Assembly (NCBI GenBank): GCA_023091665.1
Contig: JALJCQ010000013.1
Location: 372,001 to 436,000, forward strand
DNA: 64,000 nt
Source: Pythium myriotylum
Lineage: Eukaryota; Oomycota; Peronosporomycetes; Pythiales; Pythiaceae
Direction of reading: 5' to 3'
The position numbers and the translations under genes are program-made. Of the stretch, positions 42,303 through 51,653 are shown piece by piece; the stretch's first letter is position 1; each line of letters begins with the position of its first letter. The notes beneath the pieces were generated by a model that did no database searches, had not been told where the DNA came from, and saw only the letters and a list, made by a program, of their open reading frames with translations.

Positions 42303-42667
42303 AACCACTGGTTATAGCAGCAGATCGTTCCGCGAGCGCGTGTCTTCCAAGCACGTCACGATGGACTCTCCACACGGTGTACAGTGCTTACAGTGCTTAC
42401 GGAGCTGTGCGCTTGTGGACACAGCTGGCAGGATGAACGTGTCAATGGGTTGAAGGCGTGGTGGTCAACCTTGATCTCCTGAGATTTGCACACATAAAAA
42501 GTACGGCGGATCCCTTTCGAAATTTTCAGTCTGCATATTAGGTGCCACTTCTATCTCTTCTCTCTCTCTCTCCACCCACAGCTTTGTGATTCACGTACGT
42601 ACGCGTCTAAAATTCAGCAGCGCGTGCGTTTTCGAGCGTGAGTCGCTTTCTCATTTCCGAACCAGCC

Positions 42668-44520
42668 ATGACGTCTTTCTTGCGAGAATCGTACGAAGAA
42701 GAAACCAAACAGCACGAAGCCGCGGCGACGCCGACGGCCGACCCGGCCTACCGCTACAGCTACATGCATGACAACGGCCAGCGGCGCGTGAATCTCAAAG
42801 TCACAGGCCCACTTCTGCCGCGAGACATCGAGGCCGCCGAGTTCGACGTCACGCGCAAGCTCGAGTTCCCCGAGGACTACCGCGGTCGGTACCGACGCTG
42901 GCCGGGGCTGCTGCTCGCCGTGCTGCTCGTGGCTGCAGCAGGTGCAGGTATCACGTTCTACGGACTCCACGCGAGGTCGGCGAGCCAAGAACGAGACCTG
43001 GCGTATGAGAAACGGCTCTTCCAGAGCACGACGATCGTGGGCGGCGACAACAGCAGCAGCAGCGGCTCGGGCGACATCGTGTCGGACGACGGTGCAGTGG
43101 GGAACCCCAAAGTATACCCAGCGAGCACGTGCGAGCTGCCGGATTACCAGAGCAAGAACGGCCACATCGTCGCCGTGTCGGCGAACGGCACCGAAGTGCC
43201 GCTCAAGATCAAGGGCATCAACTGGTTTGGTATGGAGACGTGAGTGGGACGCGTGCATGTTTTATGCGGCCGGTGAACGCCAAACTGATGATGGGTTGAT
43301 TGTACTCTGGGTTGACGAAACAGCGGAGAAGCCATTCCTCTGGGTCTCTGGGAGAACATGAACAACGGCACGACTGCGGTGAGTCGTGGGCAATCAATAT
43401 CCAGTCTCGTGCATGTGAATGTTGATGAATAGTTTTGTATGGTTAGTACCAAATCGCGTCGTTCCTGAGTCGCAACAAGTTCAACGCTGTGCGGCTACCG
43501 CTCATGGCCAAGTGGATCCTCGACAACAAAGTGCCCAACACGAACCTCATCAACCGAGAGTCGAACCGCGGCATTAACACCAAGGACTACCTCTCGCTGC
43601 TCAAGAGCATCGTCAAGGCGCTGCAGTTCCGCAACATCGGCGTGCTTTTCAGTATGCACACGCTCACACCCGAAGAAGGCGGCGACTTGTGGTACAGCGC
43701 TGCGTTCCCAGAGACTGACTTCCTCAAAGCCATCGACGTGCTCACGAGAAACCTATGTTCGAAAGAGTACTGGAACATTATGGGCATCGACCTCAAGAAC
43801 GAGCCGTTCAAGGCTACATGGGGCGACGGCTCGGCGAAGGATTTCCGCGACGGTGCGAAGCGTATCGCCGACCACATGCTGGACGGCTGTTCGAATTGGA
43901 TGGGCTTTGTCGAAGGGGTCTACGGCACGGATCACTCGGTTACGATCGACGGCGAAGCCATCACGTATGCCGACTGGTACGGCGGCGGGCTTCAAGGTGT
44001 CAAGACCAAGGGGCTTGAGTTTAGCACCAAGAACAAAGTCGTGTGGGCGCCACACTACTACACGCCAGCCGTGTACCCGCAGAAATACCTGTTCAAAGAT
44101 GGCAAAGTCGGCGAAACGCTGCAAGGCTACGTGGAACTCGACGATGCAGGGCTGCGCAGTCGCATCCAGGGCACGATGAACGACATGTTCGGCTACTTGG
44201 CTTCGGAAACTGGCCCGGCTTTGGTGCTCGGCGAGTTTGGCGGGCTGTATGCTACCGACGCCCACCCCAAGAAGACAACAAAGCGATGTACTGACTTCAC
44301 AGTCGAGGTCATGAAGCAGCCCGGGTGGACAGGAGGCTTTGTCTGGTCGCTCAACCCCGAGAGCAGATACTCGTACAACCCGGCAGATCAGATCGGCAAC
44401 TTCTTCGAGGGCATCGTCGAAAGCGACTGGCTTTCTGCAAACAACGACTTCTTAGCCGCTCTCAAGCCGATGGATACGCTTGAGAACCTCCGACCATTCC
44501 CCTGCTTCCCAGCGAAGTAG
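42668..44520 (+). CDS. GH5-family glycoside hydrolase, type II membrane-anchored (copy 2)
   Basis: Three exons: 42668-43239, 43324-43378, 43447-44520 (566 residues), all in phase. The layout mirrors copy 1: a cytoplasmic N-terminus of about 85 residues, a membrane helix (WPGLLLAVLLVAAAGAGITF), a Ser/Gly/Asp linker, then PDYQSKNGHIVAVSANG and KIKGINWFGME. The acid/base Glu is in GIDLKNEPFKATWGD, the nucleophile in LVLGEFGGLYATDAHPKKTT. The N-terminal cytoplasmic parts of the two copies are unrelated, while barrels are closely similar. Copy 2 has one extra intron after GTTA. Probably acts on wall glucan at the cell surface. Confidence 0.9.
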
Positions 44521-44915
44521 ACGAAAGGAAATATTCTATGAAGAAAGGACTACTACAGTATATGAACGAAGATCGATGTTCTCGCTTGATGCTCTTCCGA
44601 AACAGTCCTTCTCTCTCTTCGTAAACGCGAAAAGTGGGTCGTCACAGCCGGCCAGCGAGAACGCCAGAAGTTCTTCTCGCATTCACTGACTGACGACACG
44701 CAACAAATTTGACAACTTTCGCCTCTTACCACTTTGGACATTCAGAATACCACGTATACCGTAGTATGATAGCAACATCCTGGCGAGTCAAGCAGATCCA
44801 CGATGAACTGAGGTCAAAGTCGTTCAAAAAAGATTTGCATCACATCAGATTGGTGTGGCACACTCTTGTTCGATTCTCAAGTGGCGTATCTTGAAAGGTC
44901 ACGCCAAAATCAAAC

Positions 44916-45290
44916 ATGAGCGAAGCGCCGAGCTGGCAGCACATGTGGGGCGCCAAGGTCAAGATGCCGTGCGACATGGAGGACGACGTGCTCGAGGACG
45001 CGATCAAGAGCGTCACGTCGAGATTGGCCAAGTTTGACACAGAGGAATGGGAGAAGCACGGGCTCGCGGTGAGGCAAAGCTCAAAGAGCAGGAAGCTGAC
45101 GTACAGGGACTAATATGTGCGTGTGTTGAAGGTCTGCGAGGAGATCAAAGCTCATCTAGATGAGACCTGGGACCCGCACTGGGTTGTCTGCATCGGCCGC
45201 AACTTCGGCTCGTTCGTTACCCACGTGACCCACAACTTTGTGTTCTTTTACTTCAACGAAAAAGCCGTGATGCTTTACAAGGCAGGCTAA
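44916..45290 (+). CDS. LC8-type dynein light chain
   Basis: Two exons, 44916-45068 and 45132-45290 (103 residues), phase 0 junction GCG|GTC. The core VKMPCDMEDDVLEDAIKSVT, then VCEEIKAHLDETWDPHWVVC, IGRNFGSFVTHVTHNFVFFY and FNEKAVMLYKAG match the LC8 fold, with the usual GxxFGSxVTH motif. The protein has a roughly 12-residue N-terminal extension compared with canonical 89-residue LC8. It is likely an axonemal or cytoplasmic dynein subunit or a hub binding short linear motifs. Confidence 0.93.
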
Positions 45291-45314
45291 CGTAGATGAA
45301 AAACTCAGAATGTA

Positions 45315-47644
45315 TCATTGTGTTCCAGATTTTGGTGTGTTTTGGAAAGAGAGGAGGTCTTGGTAGTCGTGTAGTTTGGCCTCGACTGTCGCCTGGAGTT
45401 GTTGGTGTCGCTCGTCGAGCTCATCGCCTTCTCTGCTGTTATGCTGAGTCGAAGACTCCACATCGATATCTCTCAGATCCACTTCGGCGGGCTCTAGCTC
45501 CTTGCCAATGAGGAGTTTGAGCTCAGGGTCGTCACATAACGCACCGCTTGTAGAAGCGTCTTGTTCTATCCACAGCAACTGTAGCTGCGACGTGTTCTGC
45601 ACGAGCTGCTTCCCGACGAGCTTCATGATCTGGTCCATTTCGCTCAGCTTGTCTGCTACCAAATGCATCTGATGGCGCGTCTTTTTGTCTCTCGCCTTTG
45701 TTGCCTCCTGCATTTGATCGTTTAGTTCATGAGTCTGCCGGTCCAAATCCCTTCTCATCGTGGATAGATCTTCTTCCAGTGATTTGATTTCATTCAGTGT
45801 CGTCTTGAGCTCCGTTTCGAGCTTCAGGAAGTCTCCAACCATGATGGAGATTCGTTGTTCCATCTGCTCTCGGTCGGTAGAGATTTCATGTTTGAACTTA
45901 ATGAGCTGGTCGCCGGCCTCGGCTGCCAAAGCTTGTTGGTGATCTTCCATTGAGGCAATCTGACCCAACGTCGCGTTAAGTTATCATCGGCTAGGATGGG
46001 TAAATTTTCTTCTCGTTCTCACCTTTAGCGAATTCGCCATAGTGGCAGTCTCAATGTGCTGTCGTGACTCGAGCCAGTCGGCTCTCAATTGGGAGAGTGA
46101 CTGATGAACGTCTATTACCTCATCTCGCTTCACCAGCTCGCCGAGACGCGTCTCCAAATTCTGATTCGCCTCGTGCATCTCGTGCATAATCTTCGTGCAG
46201 GCCGTGTCTACTTTGTCATCCACCAACTTCCCAGCTTTTTCGACGGCGCAACGAATGCTCTGCTCCGTTGTCGCTAAGATCTCGACTCGAAGTTGCTGCT
46301 CGTGTTTATCCCGCTGTAAGGTAGCACTTTCGACTTCTCCAACCCTGATCTCACGTTCAATTCGAATCTGCGCCTCGACCTGAGACTTCAGACTGTTTTG
46401 AATACTTTCCAGTCGCTCATCGACGGCTGAATGATGGCCCTTGAGTAATTGATGAACTCGCATAACCTCCTTATCGAACGCCACTTTTCTACACTGGATG
46501 TAAAAAGCACGGTAAGTCACCAAGTCGTTGTCCCTTGACAAAGCATCTCCTTACTCGTTGCTTGAGTGCCTCCTCAACCTCTCGTCTGTGCGCTTTAATT
46601 ACATCGACATCGACCTTCCTCTCGAGCGCGACCACTAACTACAGTCAGAGAACCAAATCAACCTCGTGTATCGCCAACAAGCACACATTTCATTTTCCTA
46701 CTCACATGACCGAGTTCTTCCTCCACGAGCTCAATGCGCCGCTCCATCTTCCCCATGGCCTTGCCACACACACTCTCAACGTCACTTATCACGCGAGCCT
46801 GCAGGGCCTGTAGCTGAGCTTCAACAGCGCGCGAGACGGATTCAATCCACTTTGCCTGCTGGCGATGCCTCTCCTGCTCGCTTCATGGTCACGTTAGACA
46901 TTGTTCCGGCCCGAACTTCTTAAACCAAAAAAGACACTAAGATCCGTACTCTTGCGTCCGTTGCTTGAGCTCCTCACTGAGTGCGTTGACTACACGCGCC
47001 AATGCATCGACGTGTGCTGGGAGACCCTCGATCTTCGCCAGCTTCTCACTCGTCTGAGAAGCTCGGATCTCCACCTCCTAACCAATATTCACGGCGTCAA
47101 GACCATATCCATACAGAATGGAACAATATCTGATCCTCACCTGAGAGAGTTTCTCGGTTGCCGCGAGTCGCGCGTGATGGAGACCGAGCTGCTGCTCGTG
47201 GTCTGCAAATGCCCCACGAAGCACCTCCTGCGTGAACTGGTTAGGAATCACGGAGCAAGTACGTCCGAGTCTACTTCCAATAACTACAGACCTGGATATT
47301 TTCCCATTCGCCCGTGCCGCGCTCGAGATCCGTCAGCGGAAGCCCCATGGTTTTCACAACGCACAGAATCGTTGGAAAGATACGTCGCTTCAAGTTGGAT
47401 GCATTTTCCAACCAATACATGATCTTTTCTGCTGAATATGAACCAATCGAACTGGCGTAGCTTCTCATTGGCTCCCACCGACTTGAAGTGGTGGACTTTC
47501 CAGATCTGGGACGCGCGCCACAATGACGTGCGTAGCAGCAATCGCTGGCTGTCGCAAGAAGTAGACTAGCTCACGGCCACTGGTTTGCCGTTTCCGGTTC
47601 TGTGGGGTTCCGAGAGCACCACGCGACATCCGCTGAGTCATCAT
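45315..47644 (-). CDS. eight-exon coiled-coil protein, about 634 residues, unknown
   Basis: Hand-built exons: 47644-47479, 47431-47292, 47236-47141, 47077-46950, 46880-46706, 46638-46555, 46493-46023, 45959-45315. All junctions are GT-AG and phase-consistent (for example CAAGA|GTACGG to GAAG|C, CAT|GTGAGT to TGTAG|TTA). The N-terminal part has a small helical domain including RRIFPTILCVVKTMGLPLTD and TQEVLRGAFADHEQQL. The rest is coiled coil, such as MEDHQQALAAEAGDQLIKF and IKSLEEDLSTMRRDLDRQT. The first exon is least certain; alternative ATGs are at 47641 and 47629. Such multi-exon coiled coils are often flagellar or basal-body components, and the neighbouring dynein light chain would fit, but this is inference. 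Confidence 0.65.
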
Positions 47645-47947
47645 GGCGACCGCTGGACGAACCAACGTAGAGATCGACGCGACACAATGTCGCGAATGCT
47701 CAATCATCAGCCCCGAGCAGAATCGACTCACGATGAAGGGCGACTCATGGTTTCTCAGTGGCTGCGACACGGGTTAAGGTGATAATGTTTACTTGGGACG
47801 CTCATCCGGGTTGGGATGACCACGTCGCCGAGTCTTGCGACGCTCGAGACATCTCTGTCGCCTCCATGTTGGGCGTTGCAGTATCCGACAACTCCCAGGC
47901 ATCACACTCTCTAGGCAGAGACTTGACGCTTAGCACGAAGTTGTTCG

Positions 47948-47964
47948 TTCATTCTGCAATTTGC
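47948..47964 (+). promoter_or_regulatory. oomycete INR/FPR-like core promoter element of the LPMO gene
   Basis: TTCATTCTGCAATTTGC, 33 bp before the ATG at 47997. It closely resembles the known Phytophthora core promoter, in which an initiator (YCAYTYY) is followed directly by a flanking element (CAWTTTNY). Transcription would be expected to start within the CATTCT part. Confidence 0.65.
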
Positions 47965-47996
47965 ACCGTTCTCTCCAAGCTCCTCCGCCACCAACA

Positions 47997-48626
47997 ATGT
48001 CGCCCCTCTCCTCCACGACTGTCAGCGCGCTCGCGCTCGCAGGAGCGTTCTCCTCTTTCGAGCTGCTTGCACCAGCTCAAGCCCACGGATACATCTCGTT
48101 GCCAGCTGCGACGTACCGTGACTCGTGGTCCAAGACTCGGTACAACGCTATCCTCACTGAGAGCGTGAATCCAGCTTTCCAGGGCCACAAGTGGAACGAC
48201 TCGCCAGAGAATAACGCGAAGACTTTCACCGAGTGCTTTCGCAACAGCGGCATCCCGACGTTGCGCGCGCTGCTCGATCCGGCAGCACCAGGCTGCGGTG
48301 ATAGCCGCACGGACGTCGCGCCAGTGGATGTTTCGGCTATCTCGGTCATGCAGTTCCAGAACGACGAGTATTCGGAGGGCTTCATCAGCTCGCACCACGG
48401 GCCGTGCGAGATTTGGATCGATACCATGCGCGTTTTCCACGGCGACGATTGCGCCGCGCAGTTCCGCGGCACGCCAGCTTCTATCCCTGTGGACTACTCG
48501 GTTTGCCCTGTAGGCCAGACTTGTACGCTCACGTTCTACTGGCTTGCCCTCCATGAGCCCAATTGGCAGGTGTACAAGCAATGTGTGCCAATCACGCGAG
48601 GCCAAAAGGCCCACCTTCGCCAGTGA
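47997..48626 (+). CDS. secreted AA17-like lytic polysaccharide monooxygenase
   Basis: Single exon, 209 residues. The signal peptide MSPLSSTTVSALALAGAFSS ends at PAQA, so the mature protein begins with His30 (HGYISLPAATYRDSW). An N-terminal His is the key residue of the copper histidine brace. GFISSHHGPCEIWIDTMRVF probably supplies the second His, and CTLTFYWLALHEPNWQVYKQ is the C-terminal core strand with the axial aromatic. At least eight Cys (in FTECFRN, PGCGDS, GPCEIW, DDCAAQF, SVCPVGQTC, KQCVP) would form disulfides. Length and layout match the oomycete AA17 family, which oxidatively cleaves pectin (homogalacturonan) in plant walls. No C-terminal binding module is present. Confidence 0.85.
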   Translation: MSPLSSTTVSALALAGAFSSFELLAPAQAHGYISLPAATYRDSWSKTRYNAILTESVNPAFQGHKWNDSPENNAKTFTECFRNSGIPTLRALLDPAAPGCGDSRTDVAPVDVSAISVMQFQNDEYSEGFISSHHGPCEIWIDTMRVFHGDDCAAQFRGTPASIPVDYSVCPVGQTCTLTFYWLALHEPNWQVYKQCVPITRGQKAHLRQ

Positions 48627-49737
48627 GGACAGTTCAATCTGAAGTCGGCGCTTTGATTGTGTCAAGTTGTACTATTTTCTCGGATTGTAGGAATATTTGG
48701 ATTAAATAGAACAGCTTGGCGTAAGATCTCACCTTCCTCGAGCTGCTCCACTCAGGATTATTGATTGAAGATGAATTTTTTGATTGAAGATGAAGTCTAT
48801 TGAGCGCAATAAAAGTCTATTGAGCGCAATAAACCACACAGGATTATGCACAGACACTGACTTCATCGAGATTCGTATGCCATTCCTTTTCATCTAGTGC
48901 TGGTAGCGGTCCCAACATCTGATTCGATTTTTAAAACGCTAAACACAGGAGTGAGAAAAATGTACATTTCCGCGACTCGACAAAGAAGCTCGGCATTGGT
49001 GCACTTCCTGAGTGTCTTATCGAGGAAGCGAGGTCAGTTTCTACAGCTTCTGTGACGGCGCCGCAAAAGTCCAGGTTGAGACTACAAGCCTTAAAGTTGT
49101 TGCTAAAGTCTAGCGGGTCAAAAGTTACTGAGTAAATTGATGATTGTTGTCTTCGACTCACAGCAATAATTCTGTGCAGAACTCTTCCCAAATACCGTCG
49201 CTAAACTTGTCGCTACTCACTTTTGAAAATCGCCGACGTACATCCTCGCTATTGTAGCCCAATTATACCGATTTTTAACGCAACCTTCACCGCAAGAAAC
49301 TCCGTGAGCGCGTTCTCTCGTGTACTGTATGCAGCTCTTCTCTGGAGCCCACCGTTTTGTGGAAATTGTGAGCAAGGCTCGTAGGACCTCCGGTCTGATT
49401 TGGAGGGACATCAGTCAATGTGTCATTTCCACTTGCACATAAAAAGGCGTCATGGCATGAAGCCGCGCATGAAATGTCCGCGCTGATAAGACTTGACTGA
49501 CCGTCTCCAAAGCTCCCTCTCGGAGACGGGCCCATGGACAGTGCTGATAAGCGCAAGTTTGGATCGTCGAGTTTTCCCTCGGGAAATCGCCTCCATACCA
49601 TACTGTGCGAAACAGCGCCGTCATCTTTGACGCCTTTCTAGCGGTGGAGACTCACCCTCAACGTTGGCGGCGCCAATGCCGTCTCGAGTTTGGTCACTCG
49701 AAGTTCTACCTCCTCTCTCAAAGGACCAGAAATAACC
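48627..49737. other. intergenic region with a small tandem duplication
   Basis: No gene seen. A 20-bp unit (AGTCTATTGAGCGCAATAAA) is directly repeated at 48794-48813 and 48814-48833, preceded by a repeated TGATTGAAGATGAA. Confidence 0.55.
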
Positions 49738-50235
49738 ATGAAGGCCATGCACTGGGCTCCTCTGGCTTTGCTCGCCGTCGCCGTTGCGGTAGAAAATGGT
49801 GCCCCACCGCCAACCAACACCGATTCGACCGGATCGACACCAAGGAACGCGAGCATCTTTGCACTAAACTCTCTGTCCTGCAAGCAGCCAAACGACGCGG
49901 TGAGTGACTGGGATTACTCGCCATCAGATCACATCGTTGAGGGGCCGTACAGTTGCCTTCAGCGTTCGGGCGACGCAGCTCCGTGGGCGATGCTGAATGC
50001 CTACCGATCGGGTGGAATCGAGAACGTCCACTGGAAATATGCGAGCGACAATGACTGGTCTTGCCTTAAAAACTGGGTCTACTACAAGTCGGACGGCAAG
50101 ACTCTCATGGCCAGCGAACGAATTTACCGGATCACCTACATCGGCGATAGCAAACCGTGGTGTGCTCTTCCCACTTACCGCCAGGGTGGCGTCGAAGGGA
50201 AGCAGTGGGCGTGGTGCAAGTGCTCCAGGCGCTAA
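49738..50235 (+). CDS. small secreted Cys-containing protein with internal duplication
   Basis: Single exon of 165 residues starting MKAMHWAPLALLAVAVAVEN, a clear signal peptide with cleavage near residue 17-22. The mature part holds six or seven Cys and two similar units: PWAMLNAYRSGGIENVHWKY and PWCALPTYRQGGVEGKQWAW, each following a stretch with an aromatic/Ser-Lys pattern. The protein ends CKCSRR. No RxLR or LxLFLAK motif is visible, so it is not a canonical oomycete host-entering effector; an apoplastic or wall protein is more likely. I do not recognise the family. Confidence 0.7.
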   Translation: MKAMHWAPLALLAVAVAVENGAPPPTNTDSTGSTPRNASIFALNSLSCKQPNDAVSDWDYSPSDHIVEGPYSCLQRSGDAAPWAMLNAYRSGGIENVHWKYASDNDWSCLKNWVYYKSDGKTLMASERIYRITYIGDSKPWCALPTYRQGGVEGKQWAWCKCSRR

Positions 50236-50688
50236 GAGTTTGGAGCTCGAATTGCAAATACTATCAGAATGAAGTAGGCAGGTTTTTTGTATCAAATGGT
50301 CTTTTGTTTCGCTTTACAAACAACAGCTTTCTAAATCCGCTACCAGTATTGGTGAGACCGTTCATCCACATCATAATCCACAAGGCCCGACTGAACATAC
50401 TCAGATCGCAGTTCCATGCAACCACAGACAGTGCTGGCATCGGAATGGCGAACAACGAATGGACGCTCGCTGACGTTCGGCTGCTTCCATCAAATCAGAC
50501 GGAAACGATTCGGGCGGAACATTCACTGTGGATGATCGAAATCTGGCAGCAATCGGACCGCCGAGTGTTGGTATCAACACATCCAATCTTGATCTTCGTT
50601 CGCGGATGTGGCTCAGCCTATGGCTTACTAAGCCTTGTGGAGCACCGCTCCACAGAACGACCCCATACGTTGAATGACAGGATTCGAC

Positions 50689-51169
50689 TCGAACCCTGTC
50701 ATTCATCGCGATCTCAAGTCCAAGAATGCTTCTAGACGAGAGAGGAAATGCTAAGCTCACCGACTTCGGCATCAGTCGCGAAATCGACGTAACGGCGACG
50801 ATGATCAGGGAGGTTGGCACGGCTGCTTGGATCGCCCCGGAAGTGCTACGAGGCGAGCGGTACAGTGAGAAGGTCGACATTTACTCGCTAGGGGTGCTCC
50901 TGGTTGAGCTTGATCGTTGCTCTCATCCGTTCGAGAACCATCTGGCGTTATCATGAAGCTCCACAGCCAGTGATTCAATCGGGACGGTGAGCGCTGACCA
51001 GACAAATACCTAGATGATCTTGCTCGTGAGCTCGGGGGAACTGCGACCATTCCCTTCATCCACATGTCCAGTTATCGTAAAGGAACTTGTCGATTGTTGT
51101 CTAACGTACGACCTCACGGAACGAGCTTCTGCTGAAGAGGCTATTAGTATCCTACATCAGCTTGCATAG
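50689..51169 (+). pseudogene. truncated receptor-kinase C-lobe pseudogene
   Basis: Nearly identical at DNA level to 62113-62613 of the active LRR receptor kinase on this window. It keeps the HRD-DFG part (AKLTDFGISREIDVTATM, APEVLRGERYSEK) and the end of the domain, but has a 2-nt deletion just after the catalytic loop, a TGA stop after HPFENHLALS, and further stops. No N-lobe, membrane helix or LRR exons precede it. It is a broken partial copy, probably from gene conversion or a truncated duplication within the receptor cluster. Confidence 0.85.
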
Positions 51170-51653
51170 GAAGTTGAGAGCAAGGTACAGTTTTGGTGGA
51201 CGAAGTTCAATATACGAGTCTTGTGTAACCCATTCTGCAGTCTTGTGTAACCCATCCTGCCCCATTGCGTTCCGGCTGTTCAATATGGGGTTGAGATTGG
51301 CTGGACAGACGACAGGAGCCACTTGCTGCCTACGAAATGAAGATCGCACCGAGAGTACTTCGAAGTGAAGTGAGAATGCAAACCTCTGGGTGCTTGTTGT
51401 GCTGATGATCGTGAAAATTCGAATCAATTGCCCCGGACGAAGTCGATTCACGTTCATACAGTTGTCATCTGCCTTGAGTTTGCCGTGCATTCCGACAGTG
51501 ATGGAGACAAGCGGCCCAAGTTGAAGCAAACCAGATCGTTTGATTGGGCAATCCTTCAAACTTCAGTCCGAAGCTGAGCCAATTTGAGACGAACTCTATT
51601 CTTGTCCTTTTGGTTTTGTATGGCGGGACTTCAAACTGAATAAGTCGCCTCGC

